Shown here: positions 25,813 to 35,074 of the stretch, piece by piece
Layout: each line of letters opens with the position of its first letter
How positions within the stretch are numbered: the stretch's first letter is position 1
From: Phycisphaerae bacterium
GTDB taxonomy: Bacteria; Planctomycetota; Phycisphaerae; UBA1845
Direction of reading: 5' to 3'
Length of the DNA stretch: 64,000 nt
Assembly (NCBI GenBank): GCA_024102815.1
Contig: JAGFJJ010000046.1
Span: 62,001-126,000 of the forward strand
The notes under the pieces: generated by a model
The model's input: the letters and a program-made list of their open reading frames with translations, nothing else
Databases searched by the model: none
Told to the model about the DNA's origin: nothing
Made by a program: the position numbers and the translations under genes

Positions 25813-26929
25813 TTACTTATGTCTGGCCGCGGCGCGGCGGCGGAGTTCGGCGTCGATGAAGTCGAGGATTTCGCCGTCGAGGACGCCCTGGGTGTTGGAG
25901 GTGACGTGTCCGGTGCGGGCGTCTTTGACGCGCTGCTCCGGGTAGAGGAAGTAGCTGCGGATGGCGTTGCCCCAGCCGATCTGGCCTTTCTCGCCGTAGA
26001 ACTTGGCGAGCTCGGCGTCGCGCTTGGCCTGCTCGACCTGGTAGAGGCGGGCGGCGAGCATGCGGCGGGCGGTGTTGCGGTTCTTGTGCTGGGATCGCTC
26101 GTTCTGGCACTGGGCGACGATGCCGGTGGCGAGGTGGGTGAGGCGGACGGCCGAGGAGGTCTTGTTGACGTGCTGGCCGCCCTTGCCGCCGGCGCGGTAG
26201 GTGTCCTCGCGAACGTCCTCGTCCCAATCGATATCGATCTCGATGTCGTCGAGCTCGGGTTGCACGTCGACGGAGGCGAAGCTGGTCTCGCGCTTGCCCT
26301 GGGCGCTGAAGGGTGAGATGCGCACGAGGCGGTGCACGCCCATTTCGCAGGAGAGATAGCCGAAAGCGTACGGGCCCTTGATGAGCAGGCTGCACGACTG
26401 GATGCCGGCATTCTCTCCGTAGCGCATGGACAGCTCTTCCACGTCGTACTCGTTGCGCTCGAAGAAGCGGAGGTACATGCGGAGCATCATCTCGGCCCAG
26501 TCGCAGGCGTCGTCTCCGCCGGTGCCGGCCTGGATGTTGAAATAGGCATTGCGGGCGTCGTTGGGTCCGGCAAGGAGCGTGAGCAACTCGATGTGATCGA
26601 CCTCGCGCTGAAGCCCGGCGAGGCCTTCGTCGAGCTCCGTGGCGATGGCGGGATCGTCTTCTTCGTTGAGCAGGTCGGACATGGCGCGGAGGTCGTCGGC
26701 ACGGGCGACGGCGCCGCGGACGGGGTCGACGACGGCCTTGACGGATTTCAGGCGGCCGACGGTCTCCCGGGCTTTCTCGGGATCATCCCAGAAGTTGGGG
26801 GCGCTCATTTCGGCCTCGACGGCCTTGAGCGCTTCAAGCTTGGCGTCGTAGTCAAAGAGAGTCCCGGAGGGCGACGATCCGGGCCGAGAGGTCTTCGAGT
26901 GTGCGAGTGGGATCTTCAAAGGTGACCAT
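25813..26929 (-). CDS. prfB: Peptide chain release factor 2, made by programmed +1 frameshift
   Basis: Terminates translation at UGA and UAA. The main frame carries the RF2 core: NIQAGTGGDDACDWAEMML, the GGQ loop GGKGGQHVNKTSSAVR and the C-terminal family end. The natural start is ATG 26929: 25 codons (MVTFEDPTRTLEDLSARIV then ALRDSL) lead to an in-frame TGA at 26854-26852 within CTTTGAC. After a +1 shift the product continues DYDAKLEALK, as in other bacteria, giving about 371 residues. It lies 29 bp downstream of the cyclophilin lipoprotein gene and is probably in its transcript. Confidence 0.95.
26851..26857 (-). promoter_or_regulatory. RF2 autoregulatory frameshift site CTTTGAC
   Basis: Minus strand CTT-TGA-C: zero-frame Leu codon then stop UGA. 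Ribosomes slip +1 on CUU when RF2 is scarce, reading GAC (Asp) next. A weak Shine-Dalgarno-like CGGGA lies just upstream (weaker than the AGGGGG of E. coli). Both frames are open exactly up to and from this site. Confidence 0.93.
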
Positions 26930-26958
26930 GCCGTCGGTTCCGTGACAAGGTGCGTGCT

Positions 26959-28158
26959 TTATGGCTGCGGCGCCCGATACACGCGCTCCATGATAACGTC
27001 TTCAACGGGTAGGGAAACCTCGCCGGTAATGATGGGGCTCTGTTCGCGGTCGAGCGCGGTGATCGTGTCGACGACATCGGTGCCGTCAACGACGCGGGCG
27101 AAGGCGGTGAAGCCCTGTTCGTCGAGGAAGGCATTGTCGGCGAGGTTGATGAAGAACTCGGTGGCGGCGGAGTCGACGTCGAAGTCTCTCGTTCCGGGAA
27201 CGGCGCGGAGGGCCATGGCGACGGAATAGGGCATGGCATTGGTGATGACGTCGTTGACTTCGGCGGGGATGGTGCCACGGGTCGGCTCGCGGAGTTCCAG
27301 GTCGCCACTTTCGGCGCGGAAGTACCCGCCGCCCTGGAGGACGAAGAGCTCGCAGTCGTCGGTGGCGGTCGGGGACTGGCAGGCGATGCGATGGAAAAGG
27401 AGGCCGTCGTAGAAGCCGTCGTCCACGTAGCGGAGGAAGGCGGCGGTGTGCCGGGGGGCGACCTGGCCATCGAGTTCGAGCGTGACGGCGCCGAAGCGCG
27501 TTTCGATCGTGACCCGGGGTGACAGGCTGGGGACGGCGACGACTTCAAAGTCCCGGGTGGCCTCCAGGTCAGGCTCCGCGTTGGCGACGACCCTGACCCG
27601 CAGATTCACGGTTTCGGGAGCGGAAACGGTGAGTGCGGTCTGCTCGTCCTCGGGAATTTCGATCGTTGCGTCGCCGGAGATGATCTGCCACGCGACCGCG
27701 TACTCTTTGACTTCATCGGCCACGTCCACGCGGAGTGGAGTCGGCTCGCCGATGACGGCGAGGTCGGGGACGTCGGTATCGAGGACGCTGCGGACGTCGA
27801 TGGCGAAGAATGCCCGGCCGGTGGCGCCGGTGGCATCCGTGGCAGTAACCCGGAAGGAGTACCGGCCGGGTTCGGGAAATCGCGAGGCGGTGATCGCCGG
27901 GGTGTCCGAGGATTGCAGGTCGAGATCGGCCGGGCCGTCATTCTGAATCCAGCGGTAGACATAGGGAGGCGTGCCGGAGGCGGCCATCGCGGTGAGGGAA
28001 GCGGTGGTGCCCTCGGGAAGCGAAGACGGGCCGGTGATGGAGACGGCAAGGTCGCCGGGAGGATCGGGGCGTGCGGCGCCGTCGCTGATCAGGGGGACGC
28101 AACCGGCGACGAGCAATAGGGCTAGAATCGGCAAGATTGCAATGGTTCGACAGGTCAT
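26959..28158 (-). CDS. Cyclophilin-type peptidyl-prolyl isomerase lipoprotein
   Basis: A 399-residue exported protein: signal with lipobox LVAGC (Cys 20), two PKD/cadherin-like beta domains (about 35-215; PPYVYRWIQNDG, RYSFRVTATDATG), and a C-terminal cyclophilin domain (about 220-395). The latter has VTIETRFGAVTLELDGQVAPRH, YDGLLFHRIACQS, FVLQGGGYF and FINLADNAFLDEQGFTAFARV. The cyclophilin active-site Arg of FHRI is present. It probably assists folding or acts on Pro bonds at the cell envelope. It is upstream of prfB with a 29-bp gap. Confidence 0.88.
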   Translation of the reverse strand: MTCRTIAILPILALLLVAGCVPLISDGAARPDPPGDLAVSITGPSSLPEGTTASLTAMAASGTPPYVYRWIQNDGPADLDLQSSDTPAITASRFPEPGRYSFRVTATDATGATGRAFFAIDVRSVLDTDVPDLAVIGEPTPLRVDVADEVKEYAVAWQIISGDATIEIPEDEQTALTVSAPETVNLRVRVVANAEPDLEATRDFEVVAVPSLSPRVTIETRFGAVTLELDGQVAPRHTAAFLRYVDDGFYDGLLFHRIACQSPTATDDCELFVLQGGGYFRAESGDLELREPTRGTIPAEVNDVITNAMPYSVAMALRAVPGTRDFDVDSAATEFFINLADNAFLDEQGFTAFARVVDGTDVVDTITALDREQSPIITGEVSLPVEDVIMERVYRAPQP

Positions 28159-28352
28159 ATGGCGTCACCGGGCTAACGTTCGAATCGCGGCACTCCAACA
28201 GAAATCACAAATCACACTCGCGTGCGGAGGCGATTGGTTCCAGTGGCGAGCCGGCGACAGGGGTCCGTGACCGGGCCGCGGCGCGCGGTTACAATGCGTC
28301 TTTCGCATCGCCATCGCCGGCGACACAACAGGCTATCTCACCGGGCCTTGGG

Positions 28353-29783
28353 ATGTCCAATCACGACGTATACCAATCTCCGCTTGTGGAGCGTTACGCC
28401 TCGCGGTGGATGAGCGAGTTGTTCGGGGCCCGCCATCGGATTCTCACGTGGCGACGGTTGTGGATCGCGCTGGCCAAGGCCGAGCAGCGGACGGGACTGG
28501 GCGTTACGGGCGAGCAGATTGAGGAACTGGAGCAAACGCTGGAGTCGATTGACTTCACCCGGGCGGCGGAGCTCGAAAAGCACCTCCGGCATGACGTGAT
28601 GGCGCACATCCACGCGTGGGGAGAGATCGCGCCCAAGGCGCGAGGGATTCTCCACCTGGGGGCGACCAGCGCATTTGTCGTGGACAATGCGGATCTGATC
28701 ATCCAGCGGGATGCACTTCGGTGGATCGCGGAGTGGCTGGCGAACGTCATTGACGGGCTGGGGGGCTTTGCATCGCAGTACGGGGAATTGCCCTGCCTGG
28801 GCCTGACACACTTCCAGCCGGCCCAGCCGACGACGGTGGGTAAGCGGGCTGCGACGTGGTGCTGGGACTTCGTTCGTGACATGGAGGAAGTGGAACATCG
28901 CATCGGGACGCTACGATTCCGTGGAGTCAAGGGAACGACGGGTACGCAGGCGAGTTTTCTCGATCTTTGCGGAAGTGACCACGAGAAGGTCGTCGCTCTA
29001 GAGCGCGACGTGGCACAGCAGTTCGGGTTCGACCGGGTGGAGCCGGTCACGGGACAAACGTATTCGCGGAAAGTCGACGCGGAAATTGTGGGCACGCTGA
29101 GCGGGATTGCGGTCAGCGTGCACAAGTTTTGCAATGACGTCCGGCTTCTCGCGGGGTTCAAGGAGATCGAGGAGCCATTCGAAAAGGACCAGATCGGCTC
29201 GAGTGCGATGGCATACAAGCGCAATCCGATGCGCTGTGAGCGGGCCACGGGGCTGGCGCGCTTCGTGCTCTCATTGGTGAATTCGCCGCTTCAGACGGCG
29301 GCGGAGCAGTGGTTCGAGCGAACATTGGACGATTCGTCCAACAAACGTTTGGCGTTGCCCGAGGCCTTTCTGGCGACGGATGGGATGCTGCGAATTGTGG
29401 CGGATGTCGCGCGCGGGTTGGTCGTGTATCCGAAGGTCATTGAAAATCGGCTGCGGGCCGAGTTGCCCTTCATGGCCACGGAGCGGATTCTGATGCTTGC
29501 GGTTGCCGCAGGCGGAGATCGGCAGGCGCTGCACGAGCGCATCCGTCAGCATGCCCAGGCGGCGGCCGCGCGGGTGAAGAATGAGGGCAAGGCCAACGAC
29601 CTGCTGGATCGCTTGCGCTCCGATTCGGCGTTTGCGGGGGTTAACATTGACGAGGCGGTTGATCCGGCGGCTTTCATTGGTCTGGCGCCGCAGCAGGTAG
29701 ATGGATTTGTGCGGGATCACGTGGAACCGGTGCGGAAGAAGTATGCGAGTTTGCTGGGTCGAGAGAGCGAGTTGGCTGTATGA
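28353..29783 (+). CDS. purB: Adenylosuccinate lyase
   Basis: Acts twice in purine synthesis, splitting fumarate from SAICAR and from adenylosuccinate. The 476-residue protein has HAWGEIAPKARGILHLGATSAFV, THFQPAQPTTVGKR and the family signature SSAMAYKRNPMRCE near residue 283 (Ala where many have Pro). The start ATG 28353 gives MSNHDVYQSPLVERYASRWM, where family similarity begins; earlier in-frame starts add about 70 unrelated residues. No strong ribosome site. pyrE follows after 167 bp. Confidence 0.95.
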   Translation: MSNHDVYQSPLVERYASRWMSELFGARHRILTWRRLWIALAKAEQRTGLGVTGEQIEELEQTLESIDFTRAAELEKHLRHDVMAHIHAWGEIAPKARGILHLGATSAFVVDNADLIIQRDALRWIAEWLANVIDGLGGFASQYGELPCLGLTHFQPAQPTTVGKRAATWCWDFVRDMEEVEHRIGTLRFRGVKGTTGTQASFLDLCGSDHEKVVALERDVAQQFGFDRVEPVTGQTYSRKVDAEIVGTLSGIAVSVHKFCNDVRLLAGFKEIEEPFEKDQIGSSAMAYKRNPMRCERATGLARFVLSLVNSPLQTAAEQWFERTLDDSSNKRLALPEAFLATDGMLRIVADVARGLVVYPKVIENRLRAELPFMATERILMLAVAAGGDRQALHERIRQHAQAAAARVKNEGKANDLLDRLRSDSAFAGVNIDEAVDPAAFIGLAPQQVDGFVRDHVEPVRKKYASLLGRESELAV

Positions 29784-29950
29784 AAGGGGGAATCGGGTAT
29801 GTGGCAGGAGTCGATGACCGACATGCCTACGCGTCGAAGCGAAACGTGGGCATGGCACCCGCGCGCAAGAAATGACTTGCGGGCCGGAATCTGATCCGCA
29901 CGTCGGGCCCAACGTAGCCGGGAAGACCGATTCCGCGGGGAGATTGTTGC

Positions 29951-30466
29951 ATGAACCTTGCGAAGCGAATCAAAGAGGCGGCCTACCTGGAGGGTGATTT
30001 CACGCTGCGCTCCGGGCGGAAGAGCAAGTATTATCTGGACAAATACCTTTTCGAGACCCAGCCGGACATTCTGGGTGAGTTGGGCAAACTGTTTGCGAAA
30101 TATGTAGGTGAGTCGACTACGCTCGTTGCCGGGGCGGAGTTGGGCGGGGTGCCGCTGGCAGCGGCCACGTCGATGGCCTGCGGCAAGCCCTTCGTGATCA
30201 TCCGCAATGCGAAGAAGGACTACGGGACTTCGAAGCCGTTCGAGGGAAAGCTCACGGCGAGCGACAGCGTGCTCTTGGTGGAGGACATCGCCACGACGGG
30301 CGGGCAGGTGCTGGAGGCGGCCAAGCTGATCCGGGAGATTGGGGCGACGGTCGAGCGGATCGTGGCGGTGATCGACCGGCAGGAAGGCGCGAGGGAGAAC
30401 ATCGAGGGGGCCGGGTTTGCGTTCGTGGCGCTGTTCACGAAGCATGATCTGGGGATCGAATCGTAG
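29951..30466 (+). CDS. pyrE: Orotate phosphoribosyltransferase
   Basis: Joins orotate and PRPP to form OMP in pyrimidine synthesis. 171 residues, shorter than the E. coli enzyme (213) but near the length of other bacterial and archaeal forms. Motifs: the N-terminal helix and FTLRSGRKSKYYLDKY, the KPFVIIRNAKKDYGT active-site loop, and the PRPP loop VLLVEDIATTGGQV. ATG 29951 follows a GGGGAGA ribosome site. Confidence 0.94.
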   Translation: MNLAKRIKEAAYLEGDFTLRSGRKSKYYLDKYLFETQPDILGELGKLFAKYVGESTTLVAGAELGGVPLAAATSMACGKPFVIIRNAKKDYGTSKPFEGKLTASDSVLLVEDIATTGGQVLEAAKLIREIGATVERIVAVIDRQEGARENIEGAGFAFVALFTKHDLGIES

Positions 30467-30684
30467 GAGATCGGGCCCGGGGGCGCGCGGACGCAATCGG
30501 GCGCACGCATTCCGGGGACGAATGGAGCGGGCTCCGGGGATGCCGGGAGATGGCGTCGGACACGTGGCCGGGAAACGAAGTCAGTGACCGTTCGCCTCTC
30601 GCGCAAGGGTCCATCGAGACGGGCAGGCTCGTCCGCAATCGAAAGCCGCTTTGACGCGCTCGGAGCGAACGGAGAGGGACTCCC

Positions 30685-32733
30685 ATGCGACTGAAACCAC
30701 GGAGGGTCAAACGATCGCGGAAGTGGAGCTTGGGGCCTTGGGCTGTCGGATGCCTGCTGCTGGTTGGCGTAGCGATTGCATTTCCCGGCGCATCGGCCCA
30801 GGAACCGCCAACCGCGACGAATGCGAACTCGGTCGATGCCGAATCGGCGAAAACACCCGCAACCGCAGATGTTTCTCCGCCGCCGGGTGACGATGCGGCG
30901 CCGGTTGACCCGTCCAATCCGCCGCCGCCGAGCAAGCCATCGAAGCTGAGTCCGGGTGAGCGTTACGGATTGTGGTCGGCCATGCCGGCGATCGTGGCCA
31001 TCCTCCTGGCGATCGCCACGCGTCAAGTCATCCCCGCACTTGTCATTGGACTTCTCGTCGGGGCGTACATGCTCGTGCCGTGCCTGCCGCCTGATGACGC
31101 GCTTGCGGGGGTACCCTCCTGGATTGCCGGGGCGCGGCTCGCTGTCGAACACGTTTTCTTTAGCACCCTCCGGCAATCGGACAAGGCGACCCCGGAACAC
31201 CTGATGATCGTCGTGTTCACGCTGGTGATCGGATTCACCGTCGGGGTGATGGCTCGTAGCGGCGGCACGGCGGGAATGGTTCGGCTTGTGGCCGGGTCGT
31301 CGAATTCGCGACGACGGGGGACGCTGACCGCGTGGCTGGCAGGCCTGGTCGTGTTCTTCGATGACTACGCCAACACGATGATCATCGGCCCGACGATGCA
31401 GCCGGTGTTCGATCGGTTGCGACTCTCGCGGGCGAAGCTGGCGTATATCGTGGATTCGACGGCGGCGCCGGTAGCGTCGCTGGCGCTGATCGGGACATGG
31501 GTCGGCACGGAGATCGGGTACATTCAACTCGGGTTAGACACCGCGACAGGAGATTTCGTCCCGCCGTTCCTTATGGACAGCAGCGGAGTGGGCGTTTTGA
31601 ACGGCATGCAGGTGTTCATCAACAGCCTGCCCTACCGCTTCTACGCGATTCTCGCGCTGGTGATGGTACTGCTGGTGGCGGTGACGGGACGGGACTTCGG
31701 TCCGATGCGGGCGTCGGAGCGACGCGCGGCGGAGGGTCTTGCGTCGAAAGGGCAGGAACCGTTCGGGAATTCGACCGGCGAAGCGGGTCCGACGCCGAAC
31801 TGGGTACTGGGGATCGTGCCCGTTCTGGTGCTCATCGGGACGACCGTCGGTGTACTGATGATCACAGGCTATTACGCCACGGACCCGGATGCACTGGCCA
31901 AGGCGGATGCACTTTGGCGCAAGCTGAACATCCTGGTGGAACACGCGGACAGCTATCTGTCGATTCTTTATGGAGCGCTGACCAGCGCCGTCGTGGCGGT
32001 CGTGCTCGCATCGGTGGCGAGGGCGTGCAAGCTGCGGGAGAGCATGGACGCCGGGTTGGAAGGCATGTCCCGCATGTTCCCGGCGATCGTGATCCTGGTG
32101 CTGGCGTGGTCGTTGTCGGAGGTACTGACCGACCTGCAACTGGGAAGCGTCGTTGCAGGGCATTTGAAGGCGGCCGCGTTTCCGGTGCAGTGGATGTCGC
32201 TGGCGGTTTTCGCGTCGGCGGCGTTTATTTCGTTTGCGACGGGAACCTCTTGGGGGACGATGGGCATTCTCTGTCCGACGGTGGTGGAGATTACCGTTCG
32301 GCTCATCGAGCACGAGCCGGGGATCTCACCGGAATTCGCAGCGGTGCAGTTCTATGGCGCGGTCGGGGCGGTGCTGGCCGGTTCGATATTCGGCGATCAC
32401 TGCTCGCCGATCAGCGACACGACGGTGCTCTCGTCGCTTGCCAGCGGCTGCCGGCACGAGGAGCACGTCTGGACACAGATGCCCTACGCGTTGGTTACGG
32501 CGGTAGCATCGATGGGGCTGGGTGACGTGCTGTGCAGTGCCTACGGGGTGGAATGGTATTGGGGGCTGGTCGCGGGGTCGGGGTTCCTGCTGTTTGTGTT
32601 GCTGGTTTTCGGACGAGGGACGCGCGTTGATCCGGAAGCGGACGAGTCAGGTTCAAACCGGAAAGAGCCCAGCCCGCTTCGCCGCCGTCTGTTGGAGCGG
32701 ATGCAGGAACCGCCGGGTGAATCAGGGTCGTAA
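30685..32733 (+). CDS. NhaC-family Na+/H+ antiporter-like membrane transporter
   Basis: A 682-residue inner-membrane protein. A hydrophobic, signal-like N-terminus (20-39) is followed by an unusual Pro/Ala/Asp-rich extension of about 55 residues. A bundle of 11-13 predicted membrane helices then shows NhaC family signatures: FTLVIGFTVGVMARSGGTAGMV, FDDYANTMIIGPTMQPV, STAAPVASLALIGTWVG, FATGTSWGTMGILCPT and SIFGDHCSPISDTTVLSS. Substrate cannot be told from sequence; Na+ or amine/H+ exchange is most likely. The start is supported by GAGAGGGA upstream. Confidence 0.87.
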   Translation: MRLKPRRVKRSRKWSLGPWAVGCLLLVGVAIAFPGASAQEPPTATNANSVDAESAKTPATADVSPPPGDDAAPVDPSNPPPPSKPSKLSPGERYGLWSAMPAIVAILLAIATRQVIPALVIGLLVGAYMLVPCLPPDDALAGVPSWIAGARLAVEHVFFSTLRQSDKATPEHLMIVVFTLVIGFTVGVMARSGGTAGMVRLVAGSSNSRRRGTLTAWLAGLVVFFDDYANTMIIGPTMQPVFDRLRLSRAKLAYIVDSTAAPVASLALIGTWVGTEIGYIQLGLDTATGDFVPPFLMDSSGVGVLNGMQVFINSLPYRFYAILALVMVLLVAVTGRDFGPMRASERRAAEGLASKGQEPFGNSTGEAGPTPNWVLGIVPVLVLIGTTVGVLMITGYYATDPDALAKADALWRKLNILVEHADSYLSILYGALTSAVVAVVLASVARACKLRESMDAGLEGMSRMFPAIVILVLAWSLSEVLTDLQLGSVVAGHLKAAAFPVQWMSLAVFASAAFISFATGTSWGTMGILCPTVVEITVRLIEHEPGISPEFAAVQFYGAVGAVLAGSIFGDHCSPISDTTVLSSLASGCRHEEHVWTQMPYALVTAVASMGLGDVLCSAYGVEWYWGLVAGSGFLLFVLLVFGRGTRVDPEADESGSNRKEPSPLRRRLLERMQEPPGESGS

Positions 32734-32851
32734 CGCCGGCGCAACTGGGGGTTTGCGTCGCCTCTCGCCGAAGGTTAAGGTGGACTCACTTGATTCCGCG
32801 GGGGCGAACTGGGTCAGCAGGGTTTAATCACACGGCATGTCGGAGCCTGCG

Positions 32852-33562
32852 ATGCACATTATTCGATCACTCTTCCTTCTGGCTACACTCGCGTTCTCGG
32901 GCGTCGTGCTCGGCGCCGAGACGCCAACGCTGGACGAGGTGGAAAAGGCGGTCGCGGAACGGGCGGCGGAGATCAAGAGTCTGACGGCGGATGTGCATAC
33001 GGTTTCCAAGACGCAGCTGGCGACGTCGGACTCGAAGGGCAAGATTGAGTACGCCCAGTCGGAGGGCAAGGAGCTGATCCGCTACGCGCAGAGGATCGAC
33101 TATCGCGGCGTTTCGCAGAGTATGATTCTCAAGGTCGATATGTACATCAATGGCGATCAAGCCTATTCGGTGCGGGAAGTCAACGGCGAGACCATCGTGA
33201 TTCCGCAGAGCGCCAATTCGCTACTGACGAGCCCGAATGGACTTCGCATGCTGGAATTGGCAAAGGCGGGCGAGAAGATGACGGTGCTTCCGGAGGCCGA
33301 GATCGACGGCAAGCCCATGTTCGTTGTCCAAGTCGATGCACCGCCGGAGAGTTCACGTGCGTACAGGCAACTGCACGTCTTCATTGACAAGAAGACCGGA
33401 GTCACGCGTCGAATGCGCGGCTTTGGTCCGGATGGATCGGAAGTCCTCTCGGTGGACTACACCGACGTCGCTCTCAATCCCGAAATTGATCAGGAACGGT
33501 TCAAGTTCGTTATGCCCGAGGGCGCGAAAGTCCTGAGTATCGGCGGGGCCTATCGCGGGTAG
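32852..33562 (+). CDS. LolA-like periplasmic protein
   Basis: A 236-residue protein with a signal peptide (MHIIRSLFLLATLAFSGVVLG). The rest has the alternating strand pattern of the LolA/LppX fold, with tell-tale segments ITADVHT-like SLTADVHTVSK, KGKIEY, MYINGDQAYSV, and HVFIDKKTGVTRRMRGF, DYTDVALNPEIDQERFKFVMP near the end. Members shuttle lipids or lipoproteins across the periplasm. Start ATG 32852 has GGAG upstream; ATG 32837 does not. It ends 36 bp from the convergent aminotransferase gene. Confidence 0.78.
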   Translation: MHIIRSLFLLATLAFSGVVLGAETPTLDEVEKAVAERAAEIKSLTADVHTVSKTQLATSDSKGKIEYAQSEGKELIRYAQRIDYRGVSQSMILKVDMYINGDQAYSVREVNGETIVIPQSANSLLTSPNGLRMLELAKAGEKMTVLPEAEIDGKPMFVVQVDAPPESSRAYRQLHVFIDKKTGVTRRMRGFGPDGSEVLSVDYTDVALNPEIDQERFKFVMPEGAKVLSIGGAYRG

Positions 33563-33598
33563 GAGCCCTTGGCTCGCCGCCCACGATCTTGATTCGCG

Positions 33599-34726
33599 CT
33601 AGTGGGCGGGTAATGCCTCCACGAGCTGGTCGATTTCGCGCTCGGTATTGTAGACATAGGGGCTTGCCCGCAGGCGTCCATGTCGAACGGCGATGACGAT
33701 GCGGTGCTCGGCTTCGAGGTGGCGTTGCACCTGCTGGTGGTCGTGCGTGTCGGAGATGAAGGCAACGATGGCGCTGGCCTCGGTGGCGCTGCGAGAGCTG
33801 ATCACGCGGTAGTTTTTGCGACGCAGCCCTTCGACGAGGCGATCGCTCAGCATGAGCAGCCGCTTGGCGATGCGTTCCACGGACAATTCGCGGATCAACT
33901 CGATGGCGCCACCCAGGGCGAATACCCCGCACAGATTGAGGCTTCCGGCTTCGTAGCGGCGGGCCGAGTCGGCAAACTCGAACGCGTACTTATCGAATGC
34001 AAAGGGCTCCTTCATGCTCAACCAGCCGATGGTTGAAGGATGAAGGTGTCCCTGGAGTTCCTTTCGCACATAGAGCAGGCCCGCCCCCTCCGGGGCGCAC
34101 AGCCACTTGTGTCCGTCGGCAGCGAGGAAGTCGATGTTCATCGCTTGGACGTCGATGGGGAACGCGCCAAGCGACTGAATCGCATCCACACAGAAGAAGA
34201 CCCCCTTGTCCTGGCAATACTCGCCGATAGTGGCCAGGTCGTTGCGAAAACCGCTGGCAAATTCGACCGATGAAATCGCCACGACACGGGTGCGGCTGTC
34301 GATGAGCTCAAGCACACGCTCGAGGGGGATCCTCCCGTCCTCCTCGAGGGCGGTTCGAATTTCCACGCCCCGGGAGCGCAGGGCAAGCCAGGGATACATG
34401 TTCGCGGCAAATTCGACATTGGTGGTAACGACGTTATCGCCACTCTTCCAGCTCAGGCCGTTGGCAACGAAACTGATCCCTTCGCTGGTGTTCTTGGTGA
34501 AGGCGATCTCATCGGCGTTGCCATGGATGAGATCGGCGACCAGCCCGCGAACGCGGTCGACCTGACGGAAGAACCCCCCGCGCAGGTAGGCGTTCTCCTC
34601 GGCGTGCTGAATGTAACGGCGGGCGGCTTCCGCAGCGCGGCGGCTGAGCGGTGCCACGGCCGCGTGATTCATGAAGTTGTAATTCCGCGTGATCGGGAAT
34701 TCGTCGCGTAGCGTTTCCCAGTCCAT
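33599..34726 (-). CDS. Class V aminotransferase (cysteine desulfurase-like)
   Basis: A 375-residue PLP enzyme. Landmarks: NYNFMNHAAVAPLSRRA, the PLP phosphate region FTKNTSEGISFVANGL, TTNVEFAANMYPW, SSVEFASGF, CVDAIQSLGAFPIDV, and the PLP-binding Lys in ADGHKWLCAPEGAGLLYV. The family includes cysteine desulfurases, isopenicillin-N epimerase-like enzymes and kynureninase-like proteins; the substrate is not clear here. It is monocistronic, with a shared 348-bp upstream region. Confidence 0.85.
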   Translation of the reverse strand: MDWETLRDEFPITRNYNFMNHAAVAPLSRRAAEAARRYIQHAEENAYLRGGFFRQVDRVRGLVADLIHGNADEIAFTKNTSEGISFVANGLSWKSGDNVVTTNVEFAANMYPWLALRSRGVEIRTALEEDGRIPLERVLELIDSRTRVVAISSVEFASGFRNDLATIGEYCQDKGVFFCVDAIQSLGAFPIDVQAMNIDFLAADGHKWLCAPEGAGLLYVRKELQGHLHPSTIGWLSMKEPFAFDKYAFEFADSARRYEAGSLNLCGVFALGGAIELIRELSVERIAKRLLMLSDRLVEGLRRKNYRVISSRSATEASAIVAFISDTHDHQQVQRHLEAEHRIVIAVRHGRLRASPYVYNTEREIDQLVEALPAH

Positions 34727-35074
34727 AACCCACCATGCACGTTCATGCGGGGCGGATCAAGCGCCTGCCGCGTTTCCAACCACCAGGGCACTCGGGCGCC
34801 GTGCCGTGCCTCCCTCCCGAGTATACGATTCGAATCGCAGCGCGGCCGGTAATCCGGGCCGGCATCATTTCTCGAACAGCAGCAAACGGAGCCCGTACTT
34901 ATCCTAGGGTCGATAGGCCAGCTTTTCTAACGGCGACGAAATTTGGCGACTGCCAGGGAGAGGCTCGTACGCACCGACTCTATCGGTCATCGGCACGCGA
35001 GCGTATGCTGGCGGGTATGACCGGGTTGACGGATTTGGCGTCCGAACCCGGAGGATGGTCTCCCAGAGATCGCG
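34727..35074. other. Divergent intergenic region of about 350 bp
   Basis: No gene is visible. It lies between the minus-strand aminotransferase and the plus-strand fusion gene and should carry both promoters. I could not pick out a convincing -35/-10 pair or a strong inverted repeat. Confidence 0.4.

Noticed and set aside
26837..26929. prfB start at a codon just after ATG 26929 in the RF2 frame
   Set aside because: The RF2 frame upstream of the CTTTGAC site lacks a good start, while the leader from ATG 26929 ends exactly at the known frameshift site.
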